A DNA stretch of 64,000 nucleotides from Tenrec ecaudatus (lineage: Eukaryota > Chordata > Mammalia > Afrosoricida > Tenrecidae). Position 1 is the first letter of the stretch. The number at the start of each line of letters is the position of its first letter. Under the pieces are notes generated by a model that did not search any database, was not told where the DNA came from, and saw only the letters and a list, made by a program, of their open reading frames with translations. A program made the translations under genes and the position numbers. Shown here one piece after another: positions 1-11,329 of the stretch. Location: assembly GCF_050624435.1 (NCBI RefSeq), contig NC_134546.1:40255501-40319500 (forward strand), read 5' to 3'.

Positions 1-475
1 AGCCAGAGAGAGAATATATTTCCAACCAAGTCTTATATACACTCAAGGGGTGTGCAAGCCCCCCCTAATTACAGCTAAACACATGTGTAACAGGAAGGGA
101 TTGTACAATAGGCATACGTGCGACAGGAAGGGGTCGTCGAGCTAGGGGTGTACAAGCAATAGGAAGGGGCGGCACTACGTGTGACAGGAAGGCATACAAG
201 ATGGGCAGGCTCTAGAGCCAAGGTGACAGCCTACCCTTGGTCCTCTCTGAGTTGGCTTGGCCTTAGTCTTTGGGCTCTGCTTCAGGGGAACCATCCATTC
301 TCCTTATCATAAGAGAGTGGGCCCTATTTAGGATGGGACAGACTGTAGAGTCTGATTGTTCTAGATGGCTGATACCCCTCAGGGAGATAACCTTTAAGCA
401 GTTAACCCTAAGTGGATAGTCACTGACCATGTGTTAGCAAGCAGCACCTTAGGTTTGGCATATAATATGGGGGGA
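1..475. repeat. LTR-like dispersed repeat, copy A
   Basis: This sequence aligns over about 400 bp with a second copy at about 9,990-10,470. Shared blocks include GGAAGGGATTGTACAA, CTAGGGGTGTACA, GGGCAGGCTCTAGAG and GTCTGATTG. Both contain a short tandem motif of the type ACAGGAAGG repeated three to four times. Size and layout fit a solo or partial endogenous-retrovirus LTR, but the family was not recognised. Confidence 0.5.
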
Positions 476-1619
476 CCACCTGAAAATAACCTGTTTCCCG
501 CGTGGCGGGAAAACAAAATGTTATCAAGAGAGCTGAGAAATGGACTTGGACACCACATTCAGACGATGCAGGATTTGTTCTTTTAATCCAGTTGGTTCTT
601 ACAACAGGTGAAATAAATATAACTAACTTTTACAAAATCTCTGTCAAATGTTTTATGATACAGACAGTCTAGAGGGGTCTTTAGTTGATCCATTAGGTCA
701 GCATTAGGGAGGACAAAGGAGCTGGCTCTCCTATTTGCATATCTAGGGCTCCAGGGGGAACTTTCTCAGTCTACTCTTATCCTTTGTGCATGTTCCTCCT
801 CCACCGCTCTGTGTTTTTGTTTCCATCTCTTTGTCTATTCAGTGTGTAGGCTCCCCCTTCATCTAACTTTCCTTCCTGGCCCCTGGGACGGCTGAAGACA
901 GTGCGCAGAGCTTTCCTGTCTCCTTGGACTTCACTTTGGCAGCTTGGTGGTCAGAAAGTGAATATGGGGTATTCAAGAAGGCATTTTCATTACTGTTGTG
1001 GCGTAGGCTAAAACCAGGGCTCTGCCAAAGGTGCCTTTGCTTTTAGGCACTAACTCATTCCCTCCTTTTGATCAGGAAGCGAGGGTAATACATCGATGAT
1101 CACCCTGTGGGCTTAACTGTTCCTTGTTTCGTCTGCTAAGTTCTTGACATATTCTGGATTTAAGTCCTGTCCTAGATATGTGTCTGTAAGGTTTCTCCAG
1201 TGGGCAACACCTCGGCTCTTGGCTTTGCACAGTGAAAGAATTCATGCTGAAGACGATTTTGTAATCCACGTGGGTTTTTATGAAGGACAGGACAAGTTTG
1301 AGGTTTTACTGTCTCACAAGGCTACATGCTATTTCAGGGAAGAATTCGAGCAGTGTGGAAGCCTCAAGGAGTTCACAACTGGACAAAAACAACCATGTGG
1401 GAGAGCACCCACGTGTGCAGAACTGGGGGAGGTCCCGGGAGGCCAGAAGCCCTAGGACCCTAAAGGTTACGAGCATGTGGGCTCAGAGGCCGGGGGCTCT
1501 GAGTAGGCTCAGAGCAGGCGCATGTGCACCCTTGTTGGGGGGGAGAGATCTCACTGACCAGGAGCGGGGTAAGAGAGAGCCGCCTTCCCACACGCAGGAT
1601 ATTTCAAGCTTCTGACTGG
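476..1619. other. Unassigned sequence between LTR-like blocks
   Basis: There is no credible open frame or known repeat here. The neighbouring LTR-like blocks suggest remnant endogenous-retrovirus interior, but I see no protein motif that proves it. Confidence 0.3.
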
Positions 1620-2240
1620 GAGGCATGGCTGATGGTGCTGGTCAGCGCCCCACTGGCTGGGTTAAACCCACCTGGGTGAGGTCTTGAGCCTCAGCCTAAT
1701 TTGGACCGCCCAGGTGTACCTCCCACCTGGCTTGAGGGCTTGAATAGGAGGTTGAGGTCTTCATGGGTGTCTCATGGTCACCTGATTTCTTTCCAACCCC
1801 CTCTAGGGGTCTGTGCAAGCATGGGAGGGCCAACCCCTGTCCCTATGTCTAGCTCTGTAACATGTTGTACAAAACTTTTCTCCCAGTTTGTGGCTCTTTT
1901 TGTGCTCTTACCAATTGTTTGGGCTGGGTCCAGCCAGGCAGCCGCTTCCCCCAGCATGCCTGACTGAAGCAAGTCTGCAAAGACAAGATGGTTTACTCAC
2001 AGGCCCCATCCTGGCTGAAATCCTGCAGCCGGAGCACTGAAAACTCCTTCCCCTCATCAGTACCTACATCCTTAGCTCAAACCCTACATATATCCCACTG
2101 CCTTACTTACAGGCACGACTTCCTGACCTGACTCATTGGGTTGTGGAATCCTCCCCGGAGCACTTCCCTGCCTCAATAAAGCCTCTCTTTACTTCTCATT
2201 CCTGATTGAGCTTTCTCTCCATTCTGCTTCTCCATTTTCA
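1620..2240 (+). repeat. Possible LTR with poly(A)-signal region
   Basis: The block ends with CCTCAATAAAGCCTCTCTTT at about 2172-2191, a layout typical of the R region of class I endogenous retrovirus LTRs, followed by a C/T-rich tail. No intact retroviral gene is present. The family and exact ends are not determined. Confidence 0.4.
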
Positions 2241-2307
2241 CCTCTCACCAATGTCTTTTGAAAAGCAGTTCTTAATTTTCAATGAAGTTCAAGTTCTCAA
2301 TTTGTTC

Positions 2308-2432
2308 TTTTTAAAAAAAATCATTTTATTGGGGCTCATACAACTCTTATCACAATCCATCTATCCATTGTGTCAAGCACATTTGTACTTTTCTTGCCTT
2401 CATCATTCTCAAAACTTTTGCTTTCCACTAAT
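2308..2432 (-). repeat. LINE 3' end (TTTTATTGGGGGCTC family)
   Basis: This antisense copy starts with a poly(A)-derived T-rich run, then ATTTTATTGGGGCTCATACA and the TTGTGTCAAGCACATTTGTA block shared with at least eight other places in the window. The family has many short copies truncated at the 5' side, as expected for a non-LTR retroposon. Confidence 0.75.
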
Positions 2433-2443
2433 TTGTTTTATAA

Positions 2444-2609
2444 CAGTGGTTCTCAACCTGTGGGTCACGACCCCTTTGGGGGTTGACCGGCCCTTTCACA
2501 GGAGTCACCCGATTCATAACAGTAGCAAAATGACAGTGATGAAGTAGCAATGAAAATAGTTTTATGGTTGGGGGGGGGGTCACGGCATTAGTAAGGTTGA
2601 GAACCACTG
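2444..2609 (+). mobile_element. SPIN-like non-autonomous hAT transposon with 8-bp target duplication
   Basis: This 166-bp element has inverted ends CAGTGGTTCTCAACCTGTGG and GGTTGAGAACCACTG. The left end continues GTCACGACCCCTTTGGGGG, as in SPIN-type hAT elements. It is flanked by an exact 8-bp direct repeat TTTTATAA (2436-2443 and 2610-2617), the target-site length of hAT transposases. It has no coding capacity, so it would have been moved in trans. Confidence 0.85.
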
Positions 2610-2733
2610 TTTTATAAATTATACTTTGGGTGTCAGATCTCAGAAATCTCAGTCTTACCCAAGGCCCTAAATGTTTTCGCCTCGAAGTTTTGCAGTTTGG
2701 GCTTGACATTGCTTTAAAGAGGTGCTTTGCCGT

Positions 2734-2932
2734 TAAGTGCCCTGTAGTCAGTTCCAACCCACAGTGACCCCATGCACCATCCTTGCCATTCTCTCTATTC
2801 CTGCGCACATTGGCGCAGCCACTGGGCTAGTCCACTTCATTGAGGGCCTTCCTCGTTGGGCTGCCCTTCCACTTTACCAACCATGACTTCCTTCTCCAGG
2901 GCTGGTCTCTCCTGACGTGGCTAAGGTAGGTA
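2734..2932 (-). repeat. RTE LINE fragment (3' region)
   Basis: This is antisense sequence of the same type as at 37,576-37,925 and 58,615-59,400. It includes the CACAGTGACCCCATG and TTTACCAACCATGACTTCCT blocks. It is short and decayed. Confidence 0.5.
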
Positions 2933-4480
2933 AGACTGTGTCAGAGGAGCACTTGGGCCATGCTCCTTTAGCTAGCTAGAGATAAATGTCCACTTTGGGT
3001 GAATGTTTTAATAGAAAGTGACGCATCAATGAGATTTTGTTTTGCATATGCATACCTAACCATCCTGACGTCACTTGGTGAGAAGAGTATGCTTTCTCTA
3101 TTGAATGATCTTTGCACTTACCAAAAATCATTTGGCCATGGAAAAGCCAAACAGGGATTTTTAACTTTTAGAAAAGAAACCACTGCCTCATCTCCCGCAC
3201 TTGCACATTCGTCCTTCCAGACCTCCCTTCTGCCTTTACTCAGGACCCCGGTCTGCACGAGAAATTCCCTCCCAGCCCCCCTCCGGTGACCTTGCTCCTG
3301 CAGACAAGTGTAAAGCTCTGCTCCCCGACACTCAGGCCCCAGACCTTCTGCAACACTGTTGACTAATGCATTTTTCCTCTTTCAGGTTCTACATGAGGCC
3401 TGCTGGTCATTCTTGAGTCACTGTTTTGCTGTTATATTTACAGATCTATTTCTGGACTCTCTATTCTGTTCTATTGATCGGTATGTCTCCTCTCTCTAAT
3501 AAACCAGCTTAACTACTGTTGCTTTACGATCAATCTGGAAATTAGGCAATGTGAGTTCTGGAACATTATATTGATTTTTCTGAATTCGTTGACTCTTCTA
3601 GTTCTTTTGTCCCTTTGTCTCAATTTAGAATCTGCTGGCAGACTCCAGTTCTCCCCTGGGGACCTCAAGTGCTGCAGGGTTGCTGGAGCAGGCTCGGTAC
3701 GCACTGTAGTAGTTAGATGATGTATGTCAACTTGGACTCTTATGAAAGTGTAGGGATGGAGTCCAACCTGTCAATCAGGTCACAGACTGATGATGCTTTG
3801 TTGGGGGTGTGGCCTTCTCATAAAGAGGAACAGGGAACCTCTCTCTCCCCCTCTCCCTCTTTCTCTATCTCTGTCACTTCTCCTTCTTATTTACTGGGAC
3901 TCTGCCTTCAGGGTGGCTCCATGTGGGCTCCCCAAACCTGAGAGCTACCAGTGCCCTGCGCCAGGCTTCCACCAAACTTGGATCCATGCCACTGGGCAGC
4001 GCTGACCACTGATCTTCCGACTTTCCGCTTCAGCTTTCTGCGTCATCAGCATGCAGCCGCATGAGGCTGAAGAGGGCCCTGGCTGGCATCAGAGTAGTGA
4101 CCTCGAGTAGGACAGGGCTGGGTGCCTTCCTTTGAGATCACTTGTTGATACAATGCTTTTGCTTATATGTATAGAAGCGTCACTGGACTTGTTTCTCCGG
4201 ACAGCCCCGTCGAATGCACCGCTGTTCGTGACTGACGACAGAGGCAGTTCCGGGCAGGATGCAGTGGCGGCACAGCACCGCTCTACGCAAACCCTCTGGC
4301 CGACTCTTACTCAAAGTTTGGGAAGTCACTTGACATCCCTGTGACTCCTGCATCCTTTGCAGCAAAATGGAAGGAATCGTATCGGTTTTATAGGGGTTTC
4401 AGGCTGATGTGGAAACATAGAAGACAGCAGAGAGCCTGAGGCACATGCACGTCTCATGAGGACTAGCTGTTTTTTGTCCT
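2933..4480. other. Intergenic, no gene seen
   Basis: The stretch holds no supported coding sequence. Positions about 3,700-4,130 have the feel of an old dispersed repeat, with a CT-rich segment at 3841-3890, but I could not name the family. Confidence 0.4.
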
Positions 4481-4692
4481 GGGATCCCTGGTGGTATCAC
4501 GGGCCATACACTGAGTGGCCAGTCACAAGGTCAATGACTTGAACCCACCAATCTCTCCACGGGAGAAAGATGAGCCTGTCTGTCTCCACAAAGATTTGAA
4601 GTCTCAGAAACCCGACGGGACAGTTCTATTTTGTCTTATGAGGTCACTCACAGATCGGAATCACCCACATGGCAGTGAGTTTAGATTTGGGA
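4481..4692 (+). repeat. AfroSINE
   Basis: AfroSINEs are tRNA-derived retroposons specific to Afrotheria. Visible in order are the 5' CCCTGGTGG (tRNA A-box side), the AAGGTCA...TTGAACCCACCA B-box region, GGGAGAAAGATGAG, CTCAGAAACCC, and the 3' CGGAATCA...GGCAGTGAGTTT tail. Nearly full length. Confidence 0.85.
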
Positions 4693-4959
4693 TAGTATAT
4701 CTTTAGGATTGTGTATCTAGTTCAATCTTTCTCCCACCCTTCACATCCCGTGAAGTCCTTAATGCCGAGTTACTGACTTTTCCTTCCAGGACACCACTCA
4801 GTTTTAAGACATTTAACAATGAAATCACTGCATCTTGCCACGCCTCCCTGAGAGATTCATATGCATTCTTTACTGTTTTACTGGAGCTCTTAGCTCTCTA
4901 AATTTATATTTTGTAGAAAATCTGCTTTGTGAGCTATACAATTTGGTTGCTAGTGAAAG

Positions 4960-5157
4960 GCCACGGCTGAGCGCTAACGACCATATGCTGCTAACCACAA
5001 GGTCAGCAGTTCAAATCCACTTTCTACTCTAGTAAAAAGTTACCATCTTGGAAACCCACAGGGGCAGATCTACCCAGTCCTATATCTCTATATCTCTATA
5101 GTCACTATGAGTCGGAATGGATTTGATGGCGGTGTGTGTGTGGTGTTTGAGTTTGGG
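4960..5157 (+). repeat. AfroSINE
   Basis: The copy shows CTGCTAACCACAAGGTCAGC, GGAAACCCACAGGGGCAG and CACTATGAGTCGGAATGG in order, with a small tandem of TATATCTC inserted near 5083-5099. Confidence 0.85.
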
Positions 5158-7321
5158 AGGACTGTCCAATAAGCAAGGCTAGTATCTCTGTGATGAAGTG
5201 AAATTACTTGAAATGGCCCTTCTCTCCATATCTTTGTAACACCCAGATTGGGTGGGTCCATGCAAAGAAGGGGTGTAGGTAATGAGGCATTTCAGAAGCA
5301 GTCGGGTAGAATTCCTGGGACCATCAAGGAAGAAGAGCTACCTACAAAGCATTCTTCTGAGACCCCTGGTGGAGTAGTGAAGCAGTAGAGGCCCCACTAC
5401 CCTGACACCAGAGGCCATAGGACAGAACAAGCAATGGAGCCGTGCTGGGAAAGAGCTGAGGGCCTGCTCCCTGAGACTGGAGACCACACACAGTGGAGAG
5501 GCGCAGCAGGCAGGCTTCCTGGTCCAAGGAGGCAGAGGACAAGGGACCCAGTGACTGCAAGGCTGAGGACCAGAGAAAGAGGTGTCTGCTGAACGAGGAG
5601 AGGTGTGGCTGAAGACAGGAACTGAGTCCTTAACATTTTCCGATCCTGGCTTGGGGTAACTTGTTCACTTCAGATAAGAGTGCCTGTCATGGGAAGCATG
5701 TACAGTTGGTGTCATCACAGGGTGAAGAAGGGTGGAGGGTGAAGGCATGTCTGACCTCAGCCACGTGGCAATAGACCCTGGGCTGGTGCAGAGGAGGTTA
5801 CTCCTTCTCCCTGGTGTGGCCAAAAGAGGTCCGAAGTGGCCACCCCATGGTTTTACACACTCTCCCACCATGCTGGTTTCTTTCTTTCTCCATTAGTCTA
5901 AGATAGCTGCAAGAGTAGGGGCACCCCCAGTTCCATTAGTGACTCTTCACGAGTGGAAACTCCTTCTTCCTCAGGACCAGGAATTATTAGAGTCTGAGTG
6001 TCCCTAATCTACCAGGGATTCTCCAGAGGGACACTGCGGAAATGGCACAGGGACCGTGTCTGGCCTCTGATAACACTGGGGGATGGAGCACGCAACTCAC
6101 CATATCCCTGGGCAGATTTCAGTGAGGAAGAACTCAGACACGCCTCTTCCCTCCACTCTTCTTTATCCCGGATTCTGTCCCCAGGCAGCTCTTCCACAGC
6201 ACTCTCTACATCTCTGCTGGGTCAGATCCTCCACCACAAGGCCCACACAGAGTTCACCGACAACACTCACAAAGATGAGGGTCTTATTACCTAACAGCTT
6301 AGCACAAGTCAGGGTCAGAAAACACAAGAATACATTCCTTTCGTCCTCAGTAGTACCTCTTTTCAGCCATGCTCGTCGGCACATCTCTCACTGGTCCTCA
6401 GCCTCCCAGCCACGTAGTCCCATGGCCTCTACTTGCTCAAGCCAGGGTACAAAAGCTCCTTGAGCACTGATTAGGGCTCAAAGGGCACCTAGTCTGCAAG
6501 CCAGTCTTCTCCCCAAAGGCACTCAGCCCTACGTGTTCTATAGACTGGGAAGCCACCGCTCAGTCTCCTGTCTGTTGCTGCTGCCACTTCGGGTAGGGAT
6601 CTTACACACAACCCACTGGGGATCCTTTATTGATGGTGGGGCTTCTCCATTTCTGTTTCTGAGATGGCTCACTTTTATACTCAGCAAAATGGCAAAACTG
6701 ACCAATCCCTGCCAGGAGAGTCTTCTACACCTTATTTGCATACACTCACCCAGTTACTGGGTGAAGGTTACAAAGAATATGGATGCAAGAGCCATGCCAG
6801 CTAGTTTTCATTCACTGTAGGTCTTCCCATTGGACTGGGAATAGCTGAAGGGTAGGGACTCTGTCTACTCAGATGCTCATGATTTTTACAGTCTTCTTTC
6901 TAAAATGGATTGATTTTTTCTTCTTTTTAAAAACACTGGGTGATCTTTGAACTTTTCTTTGATAACACAAAGCTGTCACCATATACACTAGTGGTTCTCC
7001 AGCCATGTGGACCGTATACAGCTTGCCTTGATGTCTCACATACCTTCCTACAGATTGAGTAGGAGCTCTGATCAGTGCTTACCGGTTCTTGGTTCTCTAA
7101 ACTAAGACTGAACCTGAGCATTAGCAGTATTCCATTGTTAACAGCACTAACAATATGAAAGACCCGGCATTCACACCTCCTCTGCTGTGGAACATAAGCA
7201 ATTCCAGAGTGCACCGGTGTCAGGGGAGGCCACTTTGTGAGTTGAAATACAGCATGACAAAAACAAGACCACTTCCACTTAGGCCATAGTCATATGTGGA
7301 CACAGATCAAACAACATCTTC
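5158..7321. other. Intergenic, no gene seen
   Basis: The open frames here are short and have no recognisable protein similarity. I see no clear repeat boundaries. Confidence 0.4.
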
Positions 7322-9062
7322 ATTTTTTTAAATCATTTTATTGGGGGCTCATAAAACTCTGATCACAATCCAAACATACATCAATTGTGTCAAGCGCATT
7401 TTTACATTTGTGGACATCATCATTCTCAAAGCATTTGCTTTCTACTTGAGCCCTTGGCATCAGCTCATTTTTCCCCTCCACCCCCTCTCCCCCCTCCCTC
7501 ATGAATCCTTGATAATTTATAAATTATTATTTTGTCATATCTTACACTGTCCAACGTCTCCCTTCACCATCTTTTCTGTTGTCCATCCCCTAGGGAGGAG
7601 TTTATATGTAGATCCCTGTAATCAGTTCCCCTTTCCACCCTACCCTCTTTCCACCCTCCCAGTATCGCCACTCTCACCACTGGTACTGGATTCCATGTTT
7701 CTGGTTCCTATCTGTACATCCTATGGTCTAGATAGATGTGTAAGGTAGAATTGGGATCACAATAGTGGGGGAAGGAGGAAGCATTTAGGAACTAGAGGAA
7801 ATTTGTATGTTTCATCATTGCTACACTGCCCCGACTGGCTCATCTCCTTGCCTTGACTCTTCTGTAAGGACATGTTCAGTTGCTTACAGATGGGCTTTGG
7901 GTCCCCACTCCACACTCCCCCTTATTCATAATGATATGATTTTTTGTTCTTTGATCCCTGATACCTGATCCCTTCAACACCTCATGATCACACAGGCTGG
8001 TGTGCTTCTTCCATGTGGTCTTTGTTGCTTCTGAGCTAGATGGCCGCTTGTTTATCTTCAAGCCTTTAAGACCCCAGATGCTATCTCTTTTGATAGCCAG
8101 GCACCATCAGCTTTCTTCACCACATTTGTTTATGCACCCGTTTGTCTTCAGTGATTGTGTTAGGAAGGTGAGCATCATGGAATGCCAGTTTAATAGAACA
8201 AAGTATTCTTGCATTGAGGGAGTACTTGAGTGGAGGCCCAATGTTTATCTGCTAGCTTAATACTAAACCTATAAATATATGCACCTAGATCTATTTCACC
8301 ATCATCATATATCAATATATTTACATATGTACATGCCTTTATTTAGACCTCTATAAGTGCCCTTTGCCTCCTAGCTCTTTTCTCTATTTCCCTTTACTTT
8401 CCTCTTCTCCCACTATCATGTTCAGCCTTCATTTGGGTTTCAGTAATTCCTCTTGGTTACATTGCCCTTGATCATGCCCTACCAGGCCTCCCACACCTTC
8501 TTCACCACCGATTTGGATCACTTGTTGTTCCCTTGTCCCTTTGTTAACACCACTTCCGTGCCCCCAACCTCCCCTTCTCCCATGTTCCCCCCAGAACTGT
8601 CATCCCATTGTTTTCTCCTCCAGATTGTTCATCTAGCCTATTTTATTTAGACAGACCTGCAGAGATAATAACATGCACAAAAACAAGACAGGAAAAAAAC
8701 AAAACAACAACAAAAAGTCAATGAACTAACTAAAACAAAACAATAAAACATACAACAACAACAAAAAAGAAAAGCTTGTAGTTAGTATAAGTACTGTTGT
8801 TGGCCTTTAGACGTGTTTTCCGGACTTCCTTGCTCTGTTCCCCTTGCTGTTCTGTTCCATGCCCTTAGTGTTTTGCCTTGGTGTGGTGAGTTCAGATTGG
8901 GTGGAATTCCCACACTGTGTCTCCAGTGTTGTCCCCCATAGGGCTATGGGTCAGTGAGGGATGTCGTGTCTCATAGTGGGGCCAGTCATATGATCTTCTC
9001 TGTGGATTGGCTGCTCTGAGCTGGAATATTGTCCTCAAGGCTTGGTGGGCACTACAATTTTT
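7322..9062 (-). repeat. Long LINE 3'-region copy (TTTTATTGGGGGCTC family)
   Basis: At about 1.7 kb this is the longest copy of this family in the window, in antisense. It starts with the T-run and CATTTTATTGGGGGCTC. It then contains the CACACGCCTT-poor, C/T-rich body, the block TTTGTTGCTTCTGAGCTAGA (shared in reverse with the copy at 21,475-22,203), and an A-rich tract of AACAACAAAAA type at 8690-8770. No open reading frame remains. It is probably a 5'-truncated LINE whose coding part is missing. Confidence 0.7.
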
Positions 9063-9189
9063 AAAAAAATATCTAAAATCTCTTGTTTCTTGAAAGGCTG
9101 TTGTCTGTAGGTAGAGCCCTAACTCCATCGAGAGTCTTGACAAATGTCCAAGGCACCATTCAAGGTCTTTCTGTGACTCTCGCAAGGCG

Positions 9190-9272
9190 TCACTGCCATT
9201 GACTCCATTCCAACTCGAGCGACCCTGTCGGACAGGGTAGAACTGACCCTGTGGGTTCCCAGACTGTAACCT
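9190..9272 (-). repeat. AfroSINE fragment
   Basis: Only the 3' half is present, in antisense: CACTGCCATTGACTCCATTC through CCCTGTGGGTTCCCAGACTG. Confidence 0.75.
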
Positions 9273-9330
9273 TTCTTGAACTTAGAATTAATGTACATCT
9301 GCCAGTCATGGTCCTTGCCCCACCTCTGTC

Positions 9331-9416
9331 ACTGCCTCAGAAACCCACAGGGAGGAGTTCTATCCTGTCGGTTAGGGCCACTTTCCTTTGAAATCCAATC
9401 AATGGCAGTGGGGGTG
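9331..9416 (+). repeat. AfroSINE fragment
   Basis: This is a 3' half in sense orientation, from CTCAGAAACCCACAGGGAGG to CCAATCAATGGCAGTG. It lies head to head with the preceding fragment. Confidence 0.7.
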
Positions 9417-9550
9417 ATGGCAAAAAGACATTTGGGGGTCTCGAGTCTCTTCCTCTACCACAAGTTTAAATGCAAGAGAGAGACAAATAGTTCTGTGTGC
9501 TAGTTTAGTCTTCTGTTTCTGGGGCAACTTCTAAAAGAGACTAAATAAGA

Positions 9551-9640
9551 AAACCCAGACCCACTGCCATCGAGCCCAGGCGACCCATAGCAACCCTACA
9601 GGACAGAGCGGAGCTGCCCCTGTGGGTCTCTGCGCATGTA
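9551..9640 (-). repeat. AfroSINE fragment
   Basis: Antisense 3' half: CCCACTGCCATCGAGCCCAG through GCCCCTGTGGGTCTC. Confidence 0.8.
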
Positions 9641-9889
9641 AAAGAAATCTACAGTTTTAGTGGCACTTAATCAACATATCACACAATTCAATAGTGGGGT
9701 TACATCAAGAAGAGTTGTATAACCATTACCACAATCAGCTTTAGAGCATTTTGTCCACACACACCCCTCCCTGCCCAGAGCTGGAAATCTTCATGGGAGC
9801 AGAAAGCCTCACCTTGTCCTGAGGAGTGCCTGGTGATTTTGAGCTTCTGACTTTGTGGTAGTAGCCCAAGGTATGTCTGCATTTCAAGG

Positions 9890-10480
9890 TTATGGAGGAC
9901 CAGCCTCCTCACCACCAAGAGGGTCGAAGGGTGGTTGCGTAATTGAGGGGTAAATTAAAGAGACATCAGACAAGATAAAGCAATGCAAGGGCTCAGATCT
10001 CAGGAATGACTTCAGGGGTCAGGTCCAAGCAGAGAGAGACTTTAAGGTAATCTCACAAGTTTAAATAATCTCAGGCACTCAGCCCACAGTAAGCACACAC
10101 ATAACAGGAAGGGATTGTACAAGAGACATACCCATGACATGAGGGGGGCAGGCTAGGGGTGTACACACAATAGGAAGGGGAGACACTAGAGGCATGCATG
10201 TGACAGGAAGGCACAAATGTAAATGGGCAGGCTCTAGAGTCAAGATGGCAGCCTGGCCTTGGTGGTCTCTGAGCTGGCTTGACCTTGGGGTGTCTTTGAG
10301 CTCTTCTCAGGAACAATCTATGATCCTTAACAGAAGGGAGTAGGTCCTACTTAGGGCGGGACAGACAATGGGGTCTGATTGCCCTGGATGGCTGACAACC
10401 TTCAGGCAGGGAAAACGTCAAGCAGTTGACCTTCAGACATACAGTAAGAGACCATGCATTATTAAAGGGAGGATTTCGTG
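9890..10480. repeat. LTR-like dispersed repeat, copy B
   Basis: This is the second copy of the repeat at 1-475, with about 100 bp more sequence on its left side. It has the same order of shared blocks and the same internal ACAGGAAGG-type subrepeats. Confidence 0.5.
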
Positions 10481-10521
10481 GGGAATAACTTTACTTAGAA
10501 GAATGTGAGTGGGACGCATCT

Positions 10522-10602
10522 CCAACCCATGAATGTAAAAGTTTCCTCCACGCAGCTTTGGCCTCCCAGGTTCGTTAACGAACTTTTACATTCATGGGTT
10601 GG
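10522..10602. repeat. Perfect 22-bp inverted repeat with a 14-bp palindrome
   Basis: The 22 bases at 10522-10543 are the exact reverse complement of 10581-10602, separated by 37 bases. Bases 10570-10583 (GTTCGTTAACGAAC) are themselves a perfect palindrome overlapping the right arm. The origin is unknown; a fold-back template switch is possible. Confidence 0.9.
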
Positions 10603-11329
10603 ATGTGGAGAGTTTGCCCGAATGCACTGTCTTCCTGGCTGTTTCCCCACACCCAGTTACTTGGGAAGCTCTGTGCTCTCGCCAGCTCCCCCTGCTGCTG
10701 GGAACAGGGCTTCCCTTCTTTCAGCTAGTTTCTCCGGGACTCCACAGTTTAGAGGAACCCTGCGGTGACACTCCATCCTCCTCCATATTCCTTGCTGGTA
10801 CGTCATTGCCTGCAAGCGGGAGGCCAGTATGTTTTTCTCCCATTACCTCGTGGAACTCTGGGGAAATCATCCCCCCAGGTGACTGCGGTGTGGCTGGGCA
10901 ATATTTCAATCCCGAGTTAGAGAAGGACTGGGCCGGGAGGAAAACTTGTTGTGCTGGTTCCGTGTAGCAATGCAGGAATTCTCACTTGGGGATCGGGCTC
11001 AGAGAAGAAGAAACCTGCCAAGATCGCACCGTGGGTTAATTATAAAGCCAGAGACAGGACTCCAGGTCCCTGTTTTTCAGGCCAGGTCTAGTCTGGTTAA
11101 CCTACTTAGGGCAAACATCTGGGCAGATCTAGAGGGGCAGAAGGGTGCCTGTGGTGGTGGGATTACTAGGACCACACTAGTGCAGCAGGACCAGCCGGGA
11201 AAATGGGAGAGTCCCAGGGTAATGCCCAGTGAGCTACTACAGGGAAGCAGGCTTAGAAAACAAAATAAGAGAGAGGTGAGAGAGAAGAAATTCACAGACT
11301 CTGAAATTACTCAATGTTCAACCATTTCT
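10603..11329. other. Intergenic, no gene seen
   Basis: Open frames overlap on both strands without any recognised motif. I see no classified repeat. Confidence 0.35.

Noticed and set aside
7322-9062. Possible protein-coding gene suggested by several open frames
   Set aside because: The frames read across a C/T-rich LINE 3' region that recurs elsewhere in the window in both orientations.
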